Assembly: GCA_003487005.1 (NCBI GenBank)
Contig: DNFG01000139.1
Location: 1-17,242, forward strand
From: Bryobacterales bacterium
GTDB lineage: Bacteria; Acidobacteriota; Terriglobia; Bryobacterales; Bryobacteraceae
Reading direction: 5' to 3'
DNA length: 17,242 nt
The position numbers were made by a program, and so were the translations under genes. This document shows positions 1-7,613 of the stretch, in pieces. Position 1 is the stretch's first letter; every line of letters begins with the position of its first letter. The notes beneath the pieces were generated by a model. That model was not told where the DNA came from. It ran no database searches and worked only from the letters and a program-made list of their open reading frames with translations.

Positions 1-45
1 CCACCAAGATCTACCCTCTCCCCCTACAGGACGCTCTTCCGATCT
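1..45 (+). other. Illumina sequencing adapter remnant (assembly contamination)
   Basis: The first 45 bases align without gaps to the end of the standard Illumina P5/Read 1 primer sequence. I count 40 of 45 identities, with mismatches at 6, 15, 20, 21 and 29. The last 16 bases (30-45), ending in the hallmark CGCTCTTCCGATCT, match exactly. The mismatches look like consensus built from low-quality read ends. The stretch should be trimmed. It also means the first gene is cut by a contig end rather than by a biological breakpoint. Confidence 0.96.
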
Positions 46-46
46 G

Positions 47-889
47 CGGGGGGGTGAGTGGTTTCCGGGGGTGGAGTTGAACTACGCGGAGACGGTGCTG
101 CGGCCGTCGGACGGGGCGCCGGCGGTGGTGGACGCGGGGCGTGGACGGACGTGGTCGCACCGGGAGTTGTACCGCGAAGTGGCGCGGATGGTGAAGGGTT
201 TTGAGGCGGCGGGGGTGAAGACGGGGGACCGGGTGGCGGTGGATCTGCCGGGGATTCCAGAGGCGGTGATCGGGTTCCTGGCGGCGGCGGCACTGGGGGC
301 GGTCTGGGTGCCGGTGGAGGGCGATGGGGCGGCGGTGGCGGGGGTCAGGCCCAAACTTTTTCTGGCGACCGATCTTGAGGGGATGGACCGGGTACGGGCG
401 CTGGCGGGGGCGATGCCGGGCGTGGCGCAGGTTCTGGTGGTGGGATTGCGGGAGCGTTCGCCGGCTCTGCGGGGTTTGCCGAGGGCGTTGCGGTGGCAGG
501 ATGCGACGGCGTTTTACCAGGGGTGTCTGGAGGTGGACATGGCGCGGTATCCGTTCGGGCATCCGCTATTGATGGGTTTCCCGGATGGGCGGGCGGTGAC
601 GTATCCGGCGGGCGGGGTGCTCTTGCAGTTTCTGAAGGAGTTGGTGCTGCATCTGGATGTGGATTGGCGAAGCCGGGTGCGGGTGTCGAAAGTGGAGAGT
701 GCGGCGGACTGGGTGAGGGCGGTGACGGCGCTGGCGACGGGGGCGGCGCTTGAGTTGGGGGTGGAGGGGATGCTGCCGGAGGCGGTGCTGCCGGCGAGCG
801 AGCGATTGCCGGATCCGATGACCGGGGGGATGGTGGCGGCGTTGGGGGTGGGGGCGTTGTGCCCGTCGATGCCGGTAGACTGGCGTTGA
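47..889 (+). CDS. Truncated, degenerate acetoacetyl-CoA synthetase-like protein (5' partial)
   Basis: The reading frame is open from the adapter junction, so the true start lies outside the window. Translating back from the GTG at 71 adds WFPG directly before VELNYAET, which matches the WFPG-x-LNYAE region of acetoacetyl-CoA synthetases. That GTG is therefore internal. Typical features of the AMP-binding N-domain follow: ELYREVARMVKGFEAAGVKTGDRVAV, then PEAVIGFLAAAALGAVWVP, and near the end a conserved VLLQFLKELVLHLD block. At 575-616, where the family carries the ATP-binding SSGTTG-PK loop, this protein has GFPDGRAVTYPAGG, a few residues shorter and with no Ser/Thr/Gly-rich loop or Lys. It stops about 90 residues later, while the family runs to about 650 residues with a C-terminal domain. 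The frame is intact over 280 codons. This is either a maintained pseudoenzyme or an early-stage pseudogene. Ligase activity is not expected. Confidence 0.72.
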   Translation, partial: RGGEWFPGVELNYAETVLRPSDGAPAVVDAGRGRTWSHRELYREVARMVKGFEAAGVKTGDRVAVDLPGIPEAVIGFLAAAALGAVWVPVEGDGAAVAGVRPKLFLATDLEGMDRVRALAGAMPGVAQVLVVGLRERSPALRGLPRALRWQDATAFYQGCLEVDMARYPFGHPLLMGFPDGRAVTYPAGGVLLQFLKELVLHLDVDWRSRVRVSKVESAADWVRAVTALATGAALELGVEGMLPEAVLPASERLPDPMTGGMVAALGVGALCPSMPVDWR

Positions 890-1923
890 TGCGAGCACAT
901 TTACTGATTTGGCTGCTGCCGGCGCTGTGTTTTGGGCAGTATGAAGCGCGAGTGGCGGAGGTGACGAAGACGCGGGGCTTCGTGGCGTTGTGGGACTTCG
1001 CGGAACGGACGCCGGAGGGGCGGTTCGCGGCGCGGGTGGCGAAGGGGGAGAGGGCGGATTTATCACTCGAGGTGATGAATTACGTGCGGGCGTACTGGGG
1101 GTTGGGGCGGGAGGCCACGATGGCGGATGTGCCGGTGGTGGACGAGGGGCCGTTCGGGAAGGCGGTGGTGTTCCGGACGGAGGAGGACGCGGATTTCCGG
1201 CCGTTGCTGATGATTCCGCGGGCGCGGCTGCACGGGTCGGGAATCGATGTGAAGGGGCGGGGGCGGTCGATGTCGATGGTGGTGTGGCTGCGGAGGGAGT
1301 CGGGGGATCACGCGCTGGCGGGGATCTGGCACGAGGGCACGGACATCGAGGGGAAGGGGGCGGCTCCGGCGCGGGTTGAACGGGGAATGCGGCAGTATGC
1401 GCTGTTTGCGGGTCTGGCGGCGAACCGGGGGGCGAGCGCGGCGCATGTTTCGGACAACGGAGCGAGTTCGTTTGGGGACAAGTATGCACGGCATCTGTCG
1501 GTGACGCCCGAGGTGATTCCGGTGGGCGAGTGGGTGGCGGCGGGGTTTGTTTTCGACAACCGGGCGAATACGGTGACGTCGTATCTGAACGGGGTGGCGA
1601 CGGAGCGATGGGTGGAAGAGCCGGAGAAGCATCCGTTCTTCCGGTGGGCGGCGCGGGCGTGGGAACGGGGGGAGTACCGGCCGCCGAAGGAGTTTGTGCG
1701 GGTGCGGGAGGGGCGGTTGGTGGCGCTGCGGGTGAACCCGTACTGGTTTCCACACGATTTGTATGAGCCGGCGACGGAGGCGGAGGGAGGGCCGTTTACG
1801 GTAGGGCGGGTGATCCATGTGGGGCGGTCGAACGGGTTCGCGGGGGCCGTGGGGGGAGTGGCGGTGTTCGGGCGGGCGCTGGGGGCGAAGGAGATGAAGA
1901 GGCTTGCGGGGATTGGCCGTTAG
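889..1923 (+). CDS. Secreted LamG/concanavalin A-like domain protein
   Basis: The ATG at 889 shares one base with the upstream stop (TGATG), which implies translational coupling. An in-frame GTG at 859 exists, but starting at 889 places a clean signal peptide (MRAHLLIWLLPALCFGQ) at the N-terminus, so I chose it. The product is 344 residues. The mature part contains beta-strand-like text typical of laminin-G/jelly-roll folds: MSMVVWLRRES (core strand), WVAAGFVFDNRANTVTSYLNG, then a closing FAGAVGGVAVFGRALGAKEMKRL, the usual last strands of LamG_3-type domains. A long insert around residues 55-110 and a charged segment around 240-290 are not family-typical. Such domains usually bind carbohydrate, but no catalytic residues can be assigned. 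Function is unknown. It is probably periplasmic or outer surface. Confidence 0.75.
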   Translation: MRAHLLIWLLPALCFGQYEARVAEVTKTRGFVALWDFAERTPEGRFAARVAKGERADLSLEVMNYVRAYWGLGREATMADVPVVDEGPFGKAVVFRTEEDADFRPLLMIPRARLHGSGIDVKGRGRSMSMVVWLRRESGDHALAGIWHEGTDIEGKGAAPARVERGMRQYALFAGLAANRGASAAHVSDNGASSFGDKYARHLSVTPEVIPVGEWVAAGFVFDNRANTVTSYLNGVATERWVEEPEKHPFFRWAARAWERGEYRPPKEFVRVREGRLVALRVNPYWFPHDLYEPATEAEGGPFTVGRVIHVGRSNGFAGAVGGVAVFGRALGAKEMKRLAGIGR

Positions 1924-1931
1924 GATATGAT
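1904..1931 (+). promoter_or_regulatory. Weak candidate sigma-70 promoter for the symporter gene
   Basis: TTGCGG (1904-1909) and TATGAT (1926-1931) are separated by 16 bases, overlapping the end of the LamG gene. The -10 matches five of six consensus bases. The predicted start near 1938 would leave a leader of about 13 bases before the ATG at 1951. Inferred from sequence only. Confidence 0.28.
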
Positions 1932-1950
1932 GCAGGTTCGAAAGTAAGTC

Positions 1951-3579
1951 ATGAACCTGCAACTGAACCCTATCGACTGGATCGTACTGATCGGCTATCT
2001 GATTGGCGTGGCGGTAATCGGCATCCTTGCGGGGATGAAGATCCGGGGGACGGAGAGTTATTTCATGGGGGACCGGGGGTTCAACCGGTGGCTGATGATC
2101 GGGCAGAGTTTCGGGATCGGGACGCACGCGGAGATGCCGGTGTCACTGGCGGGGGCGGTGTACTCGACCGGGTTTTCGGGGATCTGGTTCCAGTGGAAGA
2201 ACCTGTTTGCGACGCCATTTTATTGGGTGATCGCGCCGTTGTTCCGGCGAATGCGGCGGACGACGATCGGGGAAGTGGTGGAGGACCGTTACGGTCCGTG
2301 GATGGGGGTGGTGTACACGGCATTCGCGATTGCGTTCTTCACGATCAACATGGCGTCGATGCTGAAGGGGGCGGGGAAGGTGATCAGCCAGGCGACGGGC
2401 GGGGATGTTTCCGCGAACACAATCGTGCTGGCGATGACGGTGATTTTCCTGCTTTACAGCTTCATTGGCGGGCTGGTGGCGACGGCGTGGACCGATTTCG
2501 CGCAGGGGTTTCTGATTATCGCTCTCTCGTTCCTGCTGGTGCCGCTGGGTTGGGGTCTGGTGGGCGGGATGGAGGGAATGCGGCAGACGCTGGAGCCGCA
2601 CTTCTTCTCGCTGGCGACACCATCGGGGATCGGGGTGTGGTTCATCATGATGCTGACGATCAACGGGCTGATCGGGATCATCTCGCAGCCGCATCAACTG
2701 GCGGCGGTGGGGACGGGCAAGGACGAGCACACGTGCCGGACGGGGATGTTTTACGGCAACTTCGTGAAGCGGATCTGCACGGTGGGCTGGGCGCTGGTGG
2801 GGTTGATCGTGGCGGCGCTGGTCTTGCAGCCGCAACATGGATTCGCGCCGCTGGCTGATCCGGAGGACGCGTTCGGGATGGCGTGCCGGCATCTGCTGTT
2901 TCCAGGCGGATTGGGGTTGATGGTGGCGTCGATTCTGGCGGCGAACATGTCGACCTGTTCGGCGTTCATGGTGGATTCCGGGGCGCTGTTCACGAAGAAC
3001 CTGTATCAGCGTTTCTTCCGGAAGACGGAGACGGACAGGCATTACCTGTGGGCGGGGCGGATCAGCGGGCTGGTGTTGTCGGCGATGGGGGTGTTGTACG
3101 CGCTGTTCCTGGTGGAGCGGGTGCTGTATTCGTTCTTGTTGACGGAGACGATGGCGACGTACATGGGGATCAGCATTTTCGGGGGGATTCTGTGGAAGCG
3201 GGCGACCCGGTGGGGGGCGGTGGCGAGCCTGTTGACGCCGCTGGTGGTGAATTTCTCGTTGATGGCGGCGAAGGGCGAGCGGCTGGACCACTGGGAGCCG
3301 AACGTGTTCGGGATTTCGCTGTTGTCAGGGATCGCGGCGCTGGTGGTGGTGAGCCTGATGACGAAGCCGGAGCCGGAAGCGGCGTCGGAGGAGTTCTTCC
3401 AGCGGTTTGAAGAGCCGGTGGAGGGAACGGCGAAGCCGGGAACGCGGCTGCTGCTGGCGGATCTGGGCCATGGATTGAAGAAGGGCGGGCACTACGGAGA
3501 AGACATCAGGGGCTTCTTCCTGGGCTGGGGGATGGTGGCGCTGCTGGTGGGGTTGACGTGGCTGTGGCTGCGGATGTGA
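1951..3579 (+). CDS. Sodium:solute symporter (SSF family)
   Basis: A 542-residue polytopic membrane protein, close to the usual SSF length, with about 13 predicted hydrophobic segments. Family marks include the first helix DWIVLIGYLIGVAVIGILAG followed by the RGTESYFMGDRGFNRW loop (compare the SSF pattern S-x-x-EYFLAGR), the TIGEVVEDRYG motif after the third helix, the FLLYSFIGGLVATAWTDFAQG helix, and SILAANMSTCSAFMVDSGALF, equivalent to the region that holds Na+-site Ser/Thr residues in SSF proteins. A final helix, GWGMVALLVGLTWLWL, follows a polar linker of about 70 residues. It sits in the inner membrane and would import a solute with Na+. The substrate cannot be named from sequence. The aminotransferase and PEPCK downstream make an organic or amino acid plausible, but the 121-base spacer may separate the transcription units. 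The Shine-Dalgarno is weak (GAAAG). Confidence 0.9.
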   Translation: MNLQLNPIDWIVLIGYLIGVAVIGILAGMKIRGTESYFMGDRGFNRWLMIGQSFGIGTHAEMPVSLAGAVYSTGFSGIWFQWKNLFATPFYWVIAPLFRRMRRTTIGEVVEDRYGPWMGVVYTAFAIAFFTINMASMLKGAGKVISQATGGDVSANTIVLAMTVIFLLYSFIGGLVATAWTDFAQGFLIIALSFLLVPLGWGLVGGMEGMRQTLEPHFFSLATPSGIGVWFIMMLTINGLIGIISQPHQLAAVGTGKDEHTCRTGMFYGNFVKRICTVGWALVGLIVAALVLQPQHGFAPLADPEDAFGMACRHLLFPGGLGLMVASILAANMSTCSAFMVDSGALFTKNLYQRFFRKTETDRHYLWAGRISGLVLSAMGVLYALFLVERVLYSFLLTETMATYMGISIFGGILWKRATRWGAVASLLTPLVVNFSLMAAKGERLDHWEPNVFGISLLSGIAALVVVSLMTKPEPEAASEEFFQRFEEPVEGTAKPGTRLLLADLGHGLKKGGHYGEDIRGFFLGWGMVALLVGLTWLWLRM

Positions 3580-3580
3580 G

Positions 3581-3601
3581 GCGCCGGAGCGGGGGCGGCG
3601 C
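3581..3601 (+). repeat. GC-rich hairpin after the symporter stop, possible weak terminator
   Basis: GCGCCG (3581-3586) and CGGCGC (3596-3601) form a perfect six-pair stem with a nine-base loop, starting two bases after the symporter stop. No T-run follows, so it is at best a weak or Rho-assisted terminator, or an mRNA-end stabiliser. Confidence 0.35.
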
Positions 3602-3620
3602 AGAAGGCGCTTGCCGCGCG

Positions 3621-3643
3621 GATTAATTTAGGACAAACTAATC
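3621..3643. promoter_or_regulatory. AT-rich 23-base imperfect palindrome, candidate operator
   Basis: The arms are GATTAATTT (3621-3629) and AAACTAATC (3635-3643). They pair at eight of nine positions around a five-base centre (AGGAC). The site stands out as AT-rich inside a spacer that is otherwise GC-rich, and it lies 58 bases upstream of the aminotransferase start. Size and symmetry fit a dimeric helix-turn-helix regulator site. I do not recognise it as a known box. Confidence 0.42.
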
Positions 3644-3647
3644 GCAA

Positions 3648-3662
3648 TCTTCCCGTGGAAGA
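3648..3662 (+). repeat. Short perfect hairpin in the aminotransferase leader
   Basis: TCTTCC (3648-3653), a CGT loop and GGAAGA (3657-3662) form a six-pair stem. It follows directly on the 23-base palindrome and precedes the start codon by 38 bases. It could shape the leader RNA or be part of a compound regulator site. Confidence 0.35.
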
Positions 3663-3700
3663 GGGCCGGGCGATTGTCTGGCCGTCGAGAGGAGACGATT

Positions 3701-4918
3701 GTGAACCTGAGCCTGATCGCCCGCACGATTCACGAGTCCGCGACACTGAAGCTGAACCAGACCGCCGCGCAGTTGCGTGAGCGGGGGGAGCCGGTGATCC
3801 ACCTGGGCGGGGGTGAGCCAAAGTCCAAAGCACCGATTGATGCCATTGTGGCGTGCACGGGGGTGCTGAACACGGGGGATGTCAAGTACACGCCGTCGGA
3901 CGGGATTCCGGCGCTGAAGAAGGCGATCATCCGGTACACGGAGGAGCACTACGGGCGGGGGGTGCAGCCGAAGAATGTGATCGCGTCGTCGGGGGCGAAG
4001 CAGGCGATCATGGTGCTGCTGCACGCGATCGTGGACCCGAAGGACGAGGTGGTGTTTCCGGCGCCGTACTGGGTGAGTTATCCGGAGATGGTGAAGCTGG
4101 CGGGGGGCGTGCCGGTGGCGGTGAAGGCGGAGGACGGGTCGTTCTGTCCGACGCTGGAGGAGATGGAAGCGGCGATGGGGAGCGGGACGCGGGCGGTGAT
4201 CCTGAACAGTCCGAACAATCCGTCGGGGGTGATGTACACGCCGGAGTTCATCGCGGGGATGGTGGAGATGTGCGAGCGGCGGGACGTGTGGCTGGTGATG
4301 GATGACACGTACAACCGGCTCGTGTTCGACGGGCGGGCGCCGGTGAACTGCTATGAGTTTACGCGGGCCGATATGGAGTCGTCGAAGCTGGTGGTGATCA
4401 ACTGTGTGTCGAAGATGTATGCGATGACGGGGTTCCGGATCGGTTGGGCGGTGGGCGCGGCGGAGGTGATTCAGGCGATGGGGGTGATTCAGGGGCAGCA
4501 GACGTCGAGTCCGGCGACGCCGTCGCAGTGGGCGGCAGTGGGGGCGCTGAACGGCGTGCAGACGTCGATCGAGGCGCTGCGGCTGACGCTGGAGAACAAC
4601 CGGAACATCCTGATGGATCATTTCCGGGCGTTTCCGGGGGTGAAGGTGGCGCGGCCGGAAGGGGCGTTCTATTCGTTTCCGGATTTTGGGGCGTACATGA
4701 AGGATTCGCAGAAGCTGTCGGAGTTTCTGCTGGAGAAGGTGCGGGTGGTGACGGTGCCGGGGCGGGAGTTCGGGATGGAGGGGCATTTGCGGATCAGCTT
4801 CTGCGGGGCGGCGAAGGAGGTGACGGAGGGGATTGAGCGGATCCGCTGGGCGCTGGACCCGAGTTCGCCGAATGAGCTGTATCTGGGCGACCGGCGACTG
4901 GTGCGGGACTGGCTGTAA
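3701..4918 (+). CDS. Class I/II aminotransferase, aspartate aminotransferase type
   Basis: A fold-type I PLP enzyme of 405 residues, normal for the AAT subgroup 1-gamma. Motifs in order: HLGGGEPKSKAP near the N-terminus, VKYTPSDGIPALKKAI (substrate-site loop), SSGAKQAIMVLLHAI, PAPYWVSYPEM, NSPNNPSGVMYT, a DDTYNRLVFDG version of the Asp-x-x-Tyr cofactor motif, and SKMYAMTGFRIGW, whose Lys238 is the PLP Schiff-base lysine. RISFCGAAKEVTEGIERI ends the small domain with the carboxylate-binding Arg. The GTG at 3701 is chosen because GAGAGGAG (3687-3694) lies six bases ahead of it. A TTG at 3674 would place that Shine-Dalgarno inside the gene. It would interconvert aspartate and oxaloacetate in the cytoplasm. 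Prephenate or another amino acid as substrate cannot be excluded. The PEPCK gene follows after 11 bases, which supports an oxaloacetate role. Confidence 0.9.
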   Translation: MNLSLIARTIHESATLKLNQTAAQLRERGEPVIHLGGGEPKSKAPIDAIVACTGVLNTGDVKYTPSDGIPALKKAIIRYTEEHYGRGVQPKNVIASSGAKQAIMVLLHAIVDPKDEVVFPAPYWVSYPEMVKLAGGVPVAVKAEDGSFCPTLEEMEAAMGSGTRAVILNSPNNPSGVMYTPEFIAGMVEMCERRDVWLVMDDTYNRLVFDGRAPVNCYEFTRADMESSKLVVINCVSKMYAMTGFRIGWAVGAAEVIQAMGVIQGQQTSSPATPSQWAAVGALNGVQTSIEALRLTLENNRNILMDHFRAFPGVKVARPEGAFYSFPDFGAYMKDSQKLSEFLLEKVRVVTVPGREFGMEGHLRISFCGAAKEVTEGIERIRWALDPSSPNELYLGDRRLVRDWL

Positions 4919-4929
4919 GGAGAGGCGCG

Positions 4930-6579
4930 ATGAACATCTACACCGACATCCCGACGCCGGCCCAGAAGGAGGCCGCGCAGGCGGCATCGATCTACGGACT
5001 GGAGAATCATGGGTTCCGGAACCTGAAGCGGGTGTACTGGAACTTGTCCGCCGCGGCACTGTATGAAGAGGCGGTGTTTCGCGGGGAGGGTTGGATGGCG
5101 GAGGAGGGGCCGCTGGTGGTGCATACGGGCAAGCACACGGCGCGGGCGGCGGCGGACAAATTTGTCGTTCGGGAGCCATCGTCGGAGGAGTGGATCTGGT
5201 GGGGGAGCCATAACCGCCCGTTCGCGGCCGAGGCTTTTGGCGCGCTGCTGGCGCGGGTTCTGGGCTACCTGCAGGGGCGGGATCTGTTTGTGCAGGACTG
5301 CTTTGCGGGGTCGGATCCGGAGTACCGGATGGCGGTGCGAGTGATTACGGAGCATGCCTGGCAGAGCCTGTTCGCGCGGACGATGTTCCTGAAGCCGGAG
5401 ACGCTGGACGGGGCGCGGAAGCATGTGCCGGAGTTCACGGTGGTCGCGGCGCCGGGGTTCAATGCGAGTCCGCTGGTGGATTCGACCCGGACGGAGACGT
5501 TCATTGTGCTGCACCCGGCTGAGCGGATCGCGGTGATCGGGGGGTCGTGTTACGGAGGCGAGATCAAGAAGACGGTGTTCACGGTGCTGAACGCGTTGTT
5601 GCCGTTCCAGGGCGTGCTGCCGATGCATTGCTCGGCCAACGCGAACGAGGCCGGGGAGACCGCGATTTTCTTCGGGCTCTCGGGGACGGGCAAGACGACT
5701 TTGTCGGCTGATCCACGGCGGGATCTGATCGGGGACGACGAACACGGCTGGAGCGATTCCGGGGTGTTCAACTTCGAGGACGGCTGTTATGCGAAGGTGA
5801 TCCGGCTGTCGGCGGCGGCGGAGCCGCAGATTCATGCCTGTACGCGGCGGTTCGGGACGATTCTGGAGAATGTGGTGTTTGACCGGCGGACGCGGCGGCT
5901 GGATCTGAATGATGCGACGCTGACCGAGAACACGCGGGCGGCGTATCCGCTGCATTTCATCGAGCATGCGCTGGAGAGCAAGCGGGGCGGGCATCCGTCG
6001 AATGTGATTTTCCTGACGTGCGACGCGTCGGGGGTGCTGCCGCCGATTTCGCGGCTGACGGCGGATCAGGCGGTGTATCACTTCATGAGCGGGTACACGA
6101 GCAAGATCGCGGGGACGGAGATTGGGCTGGGGATTGAGCCGGTGATCACGTTTTCGGCGTGTTTTGGAGCGCCTTTTATGGTGCATCACCCGTACAAGTA
6201 CGCGCAGATGCTGAAGGCGCGGATTCTGAAGCACGGGGCGAAGGTGTGGATGGTGAATACAGGTTGGACGGGCGGGGCGTTCGGGGTGGGGAAGCGGATC
6301 TCGATCCAGCACACGCGTGCGCTACTGGAGGCGGCGCTGACGGGGGCGCTGGAGGGGGTGGAGTCCACGCCGGACGCGGTGTTCGGGGTGGAGGTGCCGC
6401 GGGCGTGTCCGGGGGTGCCGGCGCAGATCCTGGATCCGTCGCACAACTGGGCGAACCAGGGGGAGTACGAGCAGCGGCGGCGGAGCCTGGCGGCGCGGTT
6501 TATTGAGAACTTCGAGATTCTGTCGGGGCAGGAAGCGGGGGCGCGGGGACTGGAGGCGTTTGGGCCGCGGTTGGGGTGA
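4930..6579 (+). CDS. pckA: Phosphoenolpyruvate carboxykinase (ATP)
   Basis: This enzyme converts oxaloacetate and ATP to PEP, CO2 and ADP, the first committed gluconeogenic step. The 549 residues match the ATP-type family (about 530-540). Visible motifs are the PEPCK signature GGSCYGGEIKK (residues 204-214) with the metal/substrate lysines, MHCSANAN, the kinase-1a P-loop GLSGTGKTTLS (249-259), the kinase-2 motif LIGDDEHGW (266-274), and FNFEDGCYAKVI. The second residue pair of the signature is SC rather than the commoner TxYAGE form. The ATG is fixed by AAGGAGAGG (4917-4925), which overlaps the stop codon of the aminotransferase and leaves four bases of spacing. Co-transcription with the aminotransferase is very likely, allowing aspartate carbon to run through oxaloacetate to PEP. 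Confidence 0.97.
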   Translation: MNIYTDIPTPAQKEAAQAASIYGLENHGFRNLKRVYWNLSAAALYEEAVFRGEGWMAEEGPLVVHTGKHTARAAADKFVVREPSSEEWIWWGSHNRPFAAEAFGALLARVLGYLQGRDLFVQDCFAGSDPEYRMAVRVITEHAWQSLFARTMFLKPETLDGARKHVPEFTVVAAPGFNASPLVDSTRTETFIVLHPAERIAVIGGSCYGGEIKKTVFTVLNALLPFQGVLPMHCSANANEAGETAIFFGLSGTGKTTLSADPRRDLIGDDEHGWSDSGVFNFEDGCYAKVIRLSAAAEPQIHACTRRFGTILENVVFDRRTRRLDLNDATLTENTRAAYPLHFIEHALESKRGGHPSNVIFLTCDASGVLPPISRLTADQAVYHFMSGYTSKIAGTEIGLGIEPVITFSACFGAPFMVHHPYKYAQMLKARILKHGAKVWMVNTGWTGGAFGVGKRISIQHTRALLEAALTGALEGVESTPDAVFGVEVPRACPGVPAQILDPSHNWANQGEYEQRRRSLAARFIENFEILSGQEAGARGLEAFGPRLG

Positions 6580-6598
6580 GATTGGGTATGTTGGGGGG

Positions 6599-7477
6599 AT
6601 GACGCGGCTGTTGATTTTGGTTTGCCTGGCGGGGACGCTGGCGGGTCAGACGGCGGTGGAGTTGAAGGTGGCGGCGGTGCAGTTCCGTTCGTCGTTTGAG
6701 GTGACAGATAACCGGGACCGGATCATCGCGGTGCTGGAGAGGCTGGCTGGGGAGGGGGTGCGGGTGGCGGTGTTTCCGGAGTGTGCGCTGACGGGGTATC
6801 ACAAGCGGGAAGTAATGGCGCCGACGGCGGAGGAGATTGCGGAGGCGGAGGGGGCGATTGCGGCGGCGTGCCGGCGGAGGGGGATTGCGGCGGTGGTTGG
6901 CAGTATCTACAAGACGAACGGGAAGACGTTCAACACGGCGGTGGTGATTGACGCGAAGGGGGGCGTGGTGGAGCGCTACGGGAAGGTGATGCTGGCGGGG
7001 GAGAAGTGGGCGGCGCCGGGGAATCACATTGCGCTGTTCGAACTGGAGGGCGTGAAATCGACGGTGATTATCTGCCATGACGAGCGGTATCCGGAGCTGG
7101 TGCGGCTGCCGGCATTGGAAGGGGCGCGGCTGGTGTATTACATCAGTTCGGAATCGGGGATGCTGGAAGAGTCGAAACTGGCGCCCTACCGGGCGCAGAT
7201 GATGGCGCGGGCGGTGGAGAACCGGGTGTTTGTGGTGGCGGCGAATTCGCCGGCGGATGCGCGGGATTTGAAGGGGTCATCCCACGGGCAGAGCCGGATC
7301 ATCCGGGATGACGGCAATGTGATCCAGGAAGCGAGCTATTTCGGGGAGGATGTCCTGGTGGAGACATTGCGGATAGCGCCGGGGCGGCTGACGCGACCGT
7401 TGGAGGGGTTGATGGGAGGGTGGTGGAGAAGCGGAGTGGAGTGGATGCGGGGGAATGCAGGGCGGAAACTGGAGTGA
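6599..7477 (+). CDS. Exported carbon-nitrogen hydrolase (nitrilase superfamily)
   Basis: A 292-residue protein whose N-terminus, MTRLLILVCLAGTLAGQ, looks like a signal peptide without a proper lipobox. The nitrilase fold begins immediately after it (VELKVAAVQFRSSFEVTDNR). The Glu-Lys-Cys triad is complete: Glu61 in VAVFPECALTG, Lys129 in ERYGKVMLAGEKW, and Cys159 in IICHDERYPELVRLPALEGA. The C-terminal RAVENRVFVVAANS and GSSHGQSRIIRDDGNVI strands are also present. Members cleave C-N bonds of amides, carbamoyl compounds or nitriles. Most are cytoplasmic, so export is unusual. The gene starts 19 bases after pckA with only a G-rich run as ribosome site, and probably belongs to that operon. It could release ammonium and an organic acid from external amides, but the substrate is not readable from sequence. 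Confidence 0.87.
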   Translation: MTRLLILVCLAGTLAGQTAVELKVAAVQFRSSFEVTDNRDRIIAVLERLAGEGVRVAVFPECALTGYHKREVMAPTAEEIAEAEGAIAAACRRRGIAAVVGSIYKTNGKTFNTAVVIDAKGGVVERYGKVMLAGEKWAAPGNHIALFELEGVKSTVIICHDERYPELVRLPALEGARLVYYISSESGMLEESKLAPYRAQMMARAVENRVFVVAANSPADARDLKGSSHGQSRIIRDDGNVIQEASYFGEDVLVETLRIAPGRLTRPLEGLMGGWWRSGVEWMRGNAGRKLE

Positions 7478-7486
7478 GGGAGGGGA

Positions 7487-7564
<78 letters not shown>

Positions 7565-7583
7565 AACGATTGCGAACCCTCCC

Positions 7584-7613
7584 ATGTTAGCGCGGCGGGG
7601 CGGGGCAGAGCAA
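7584..7613 (-). promoter_or_regulatory. Probable promoter of tRNA-Pro
   Basis: Read on the - strand, TTGCTC (7613-7608) and TAACAT (7589-7584) are separated by 18 bases. A start near 7577 would give a leader of about 12 bases before the mature tRNA 5' end at 7564, a normal arrangement for a single tRNA gene. Confidence 0.5.

Noticed and set aside
859..888. Earlier GTG start for the LamG-like gene
   Set aside because: It would add ten residues ahead of a good signal peptide and overlap the upstream gene by 31 bases; ATG 889 gives a coupled start.
3674..3700. Earlier TTG start for the aminotransferase
   Set aside because: The clear GAGAGGAG ribosome site at 3687-3694 would fall inside the gene; it is correctly spaced for GTG 3701.
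3638..6312. Very long open frames on the - strand opposite the aminotransferase and pckA (over 500 codons each)
   Set aside because: They are rich in Arg, Pro and His with no recognisable domain and lie opposite clear enzymes; high GC with few stop codons explains them.
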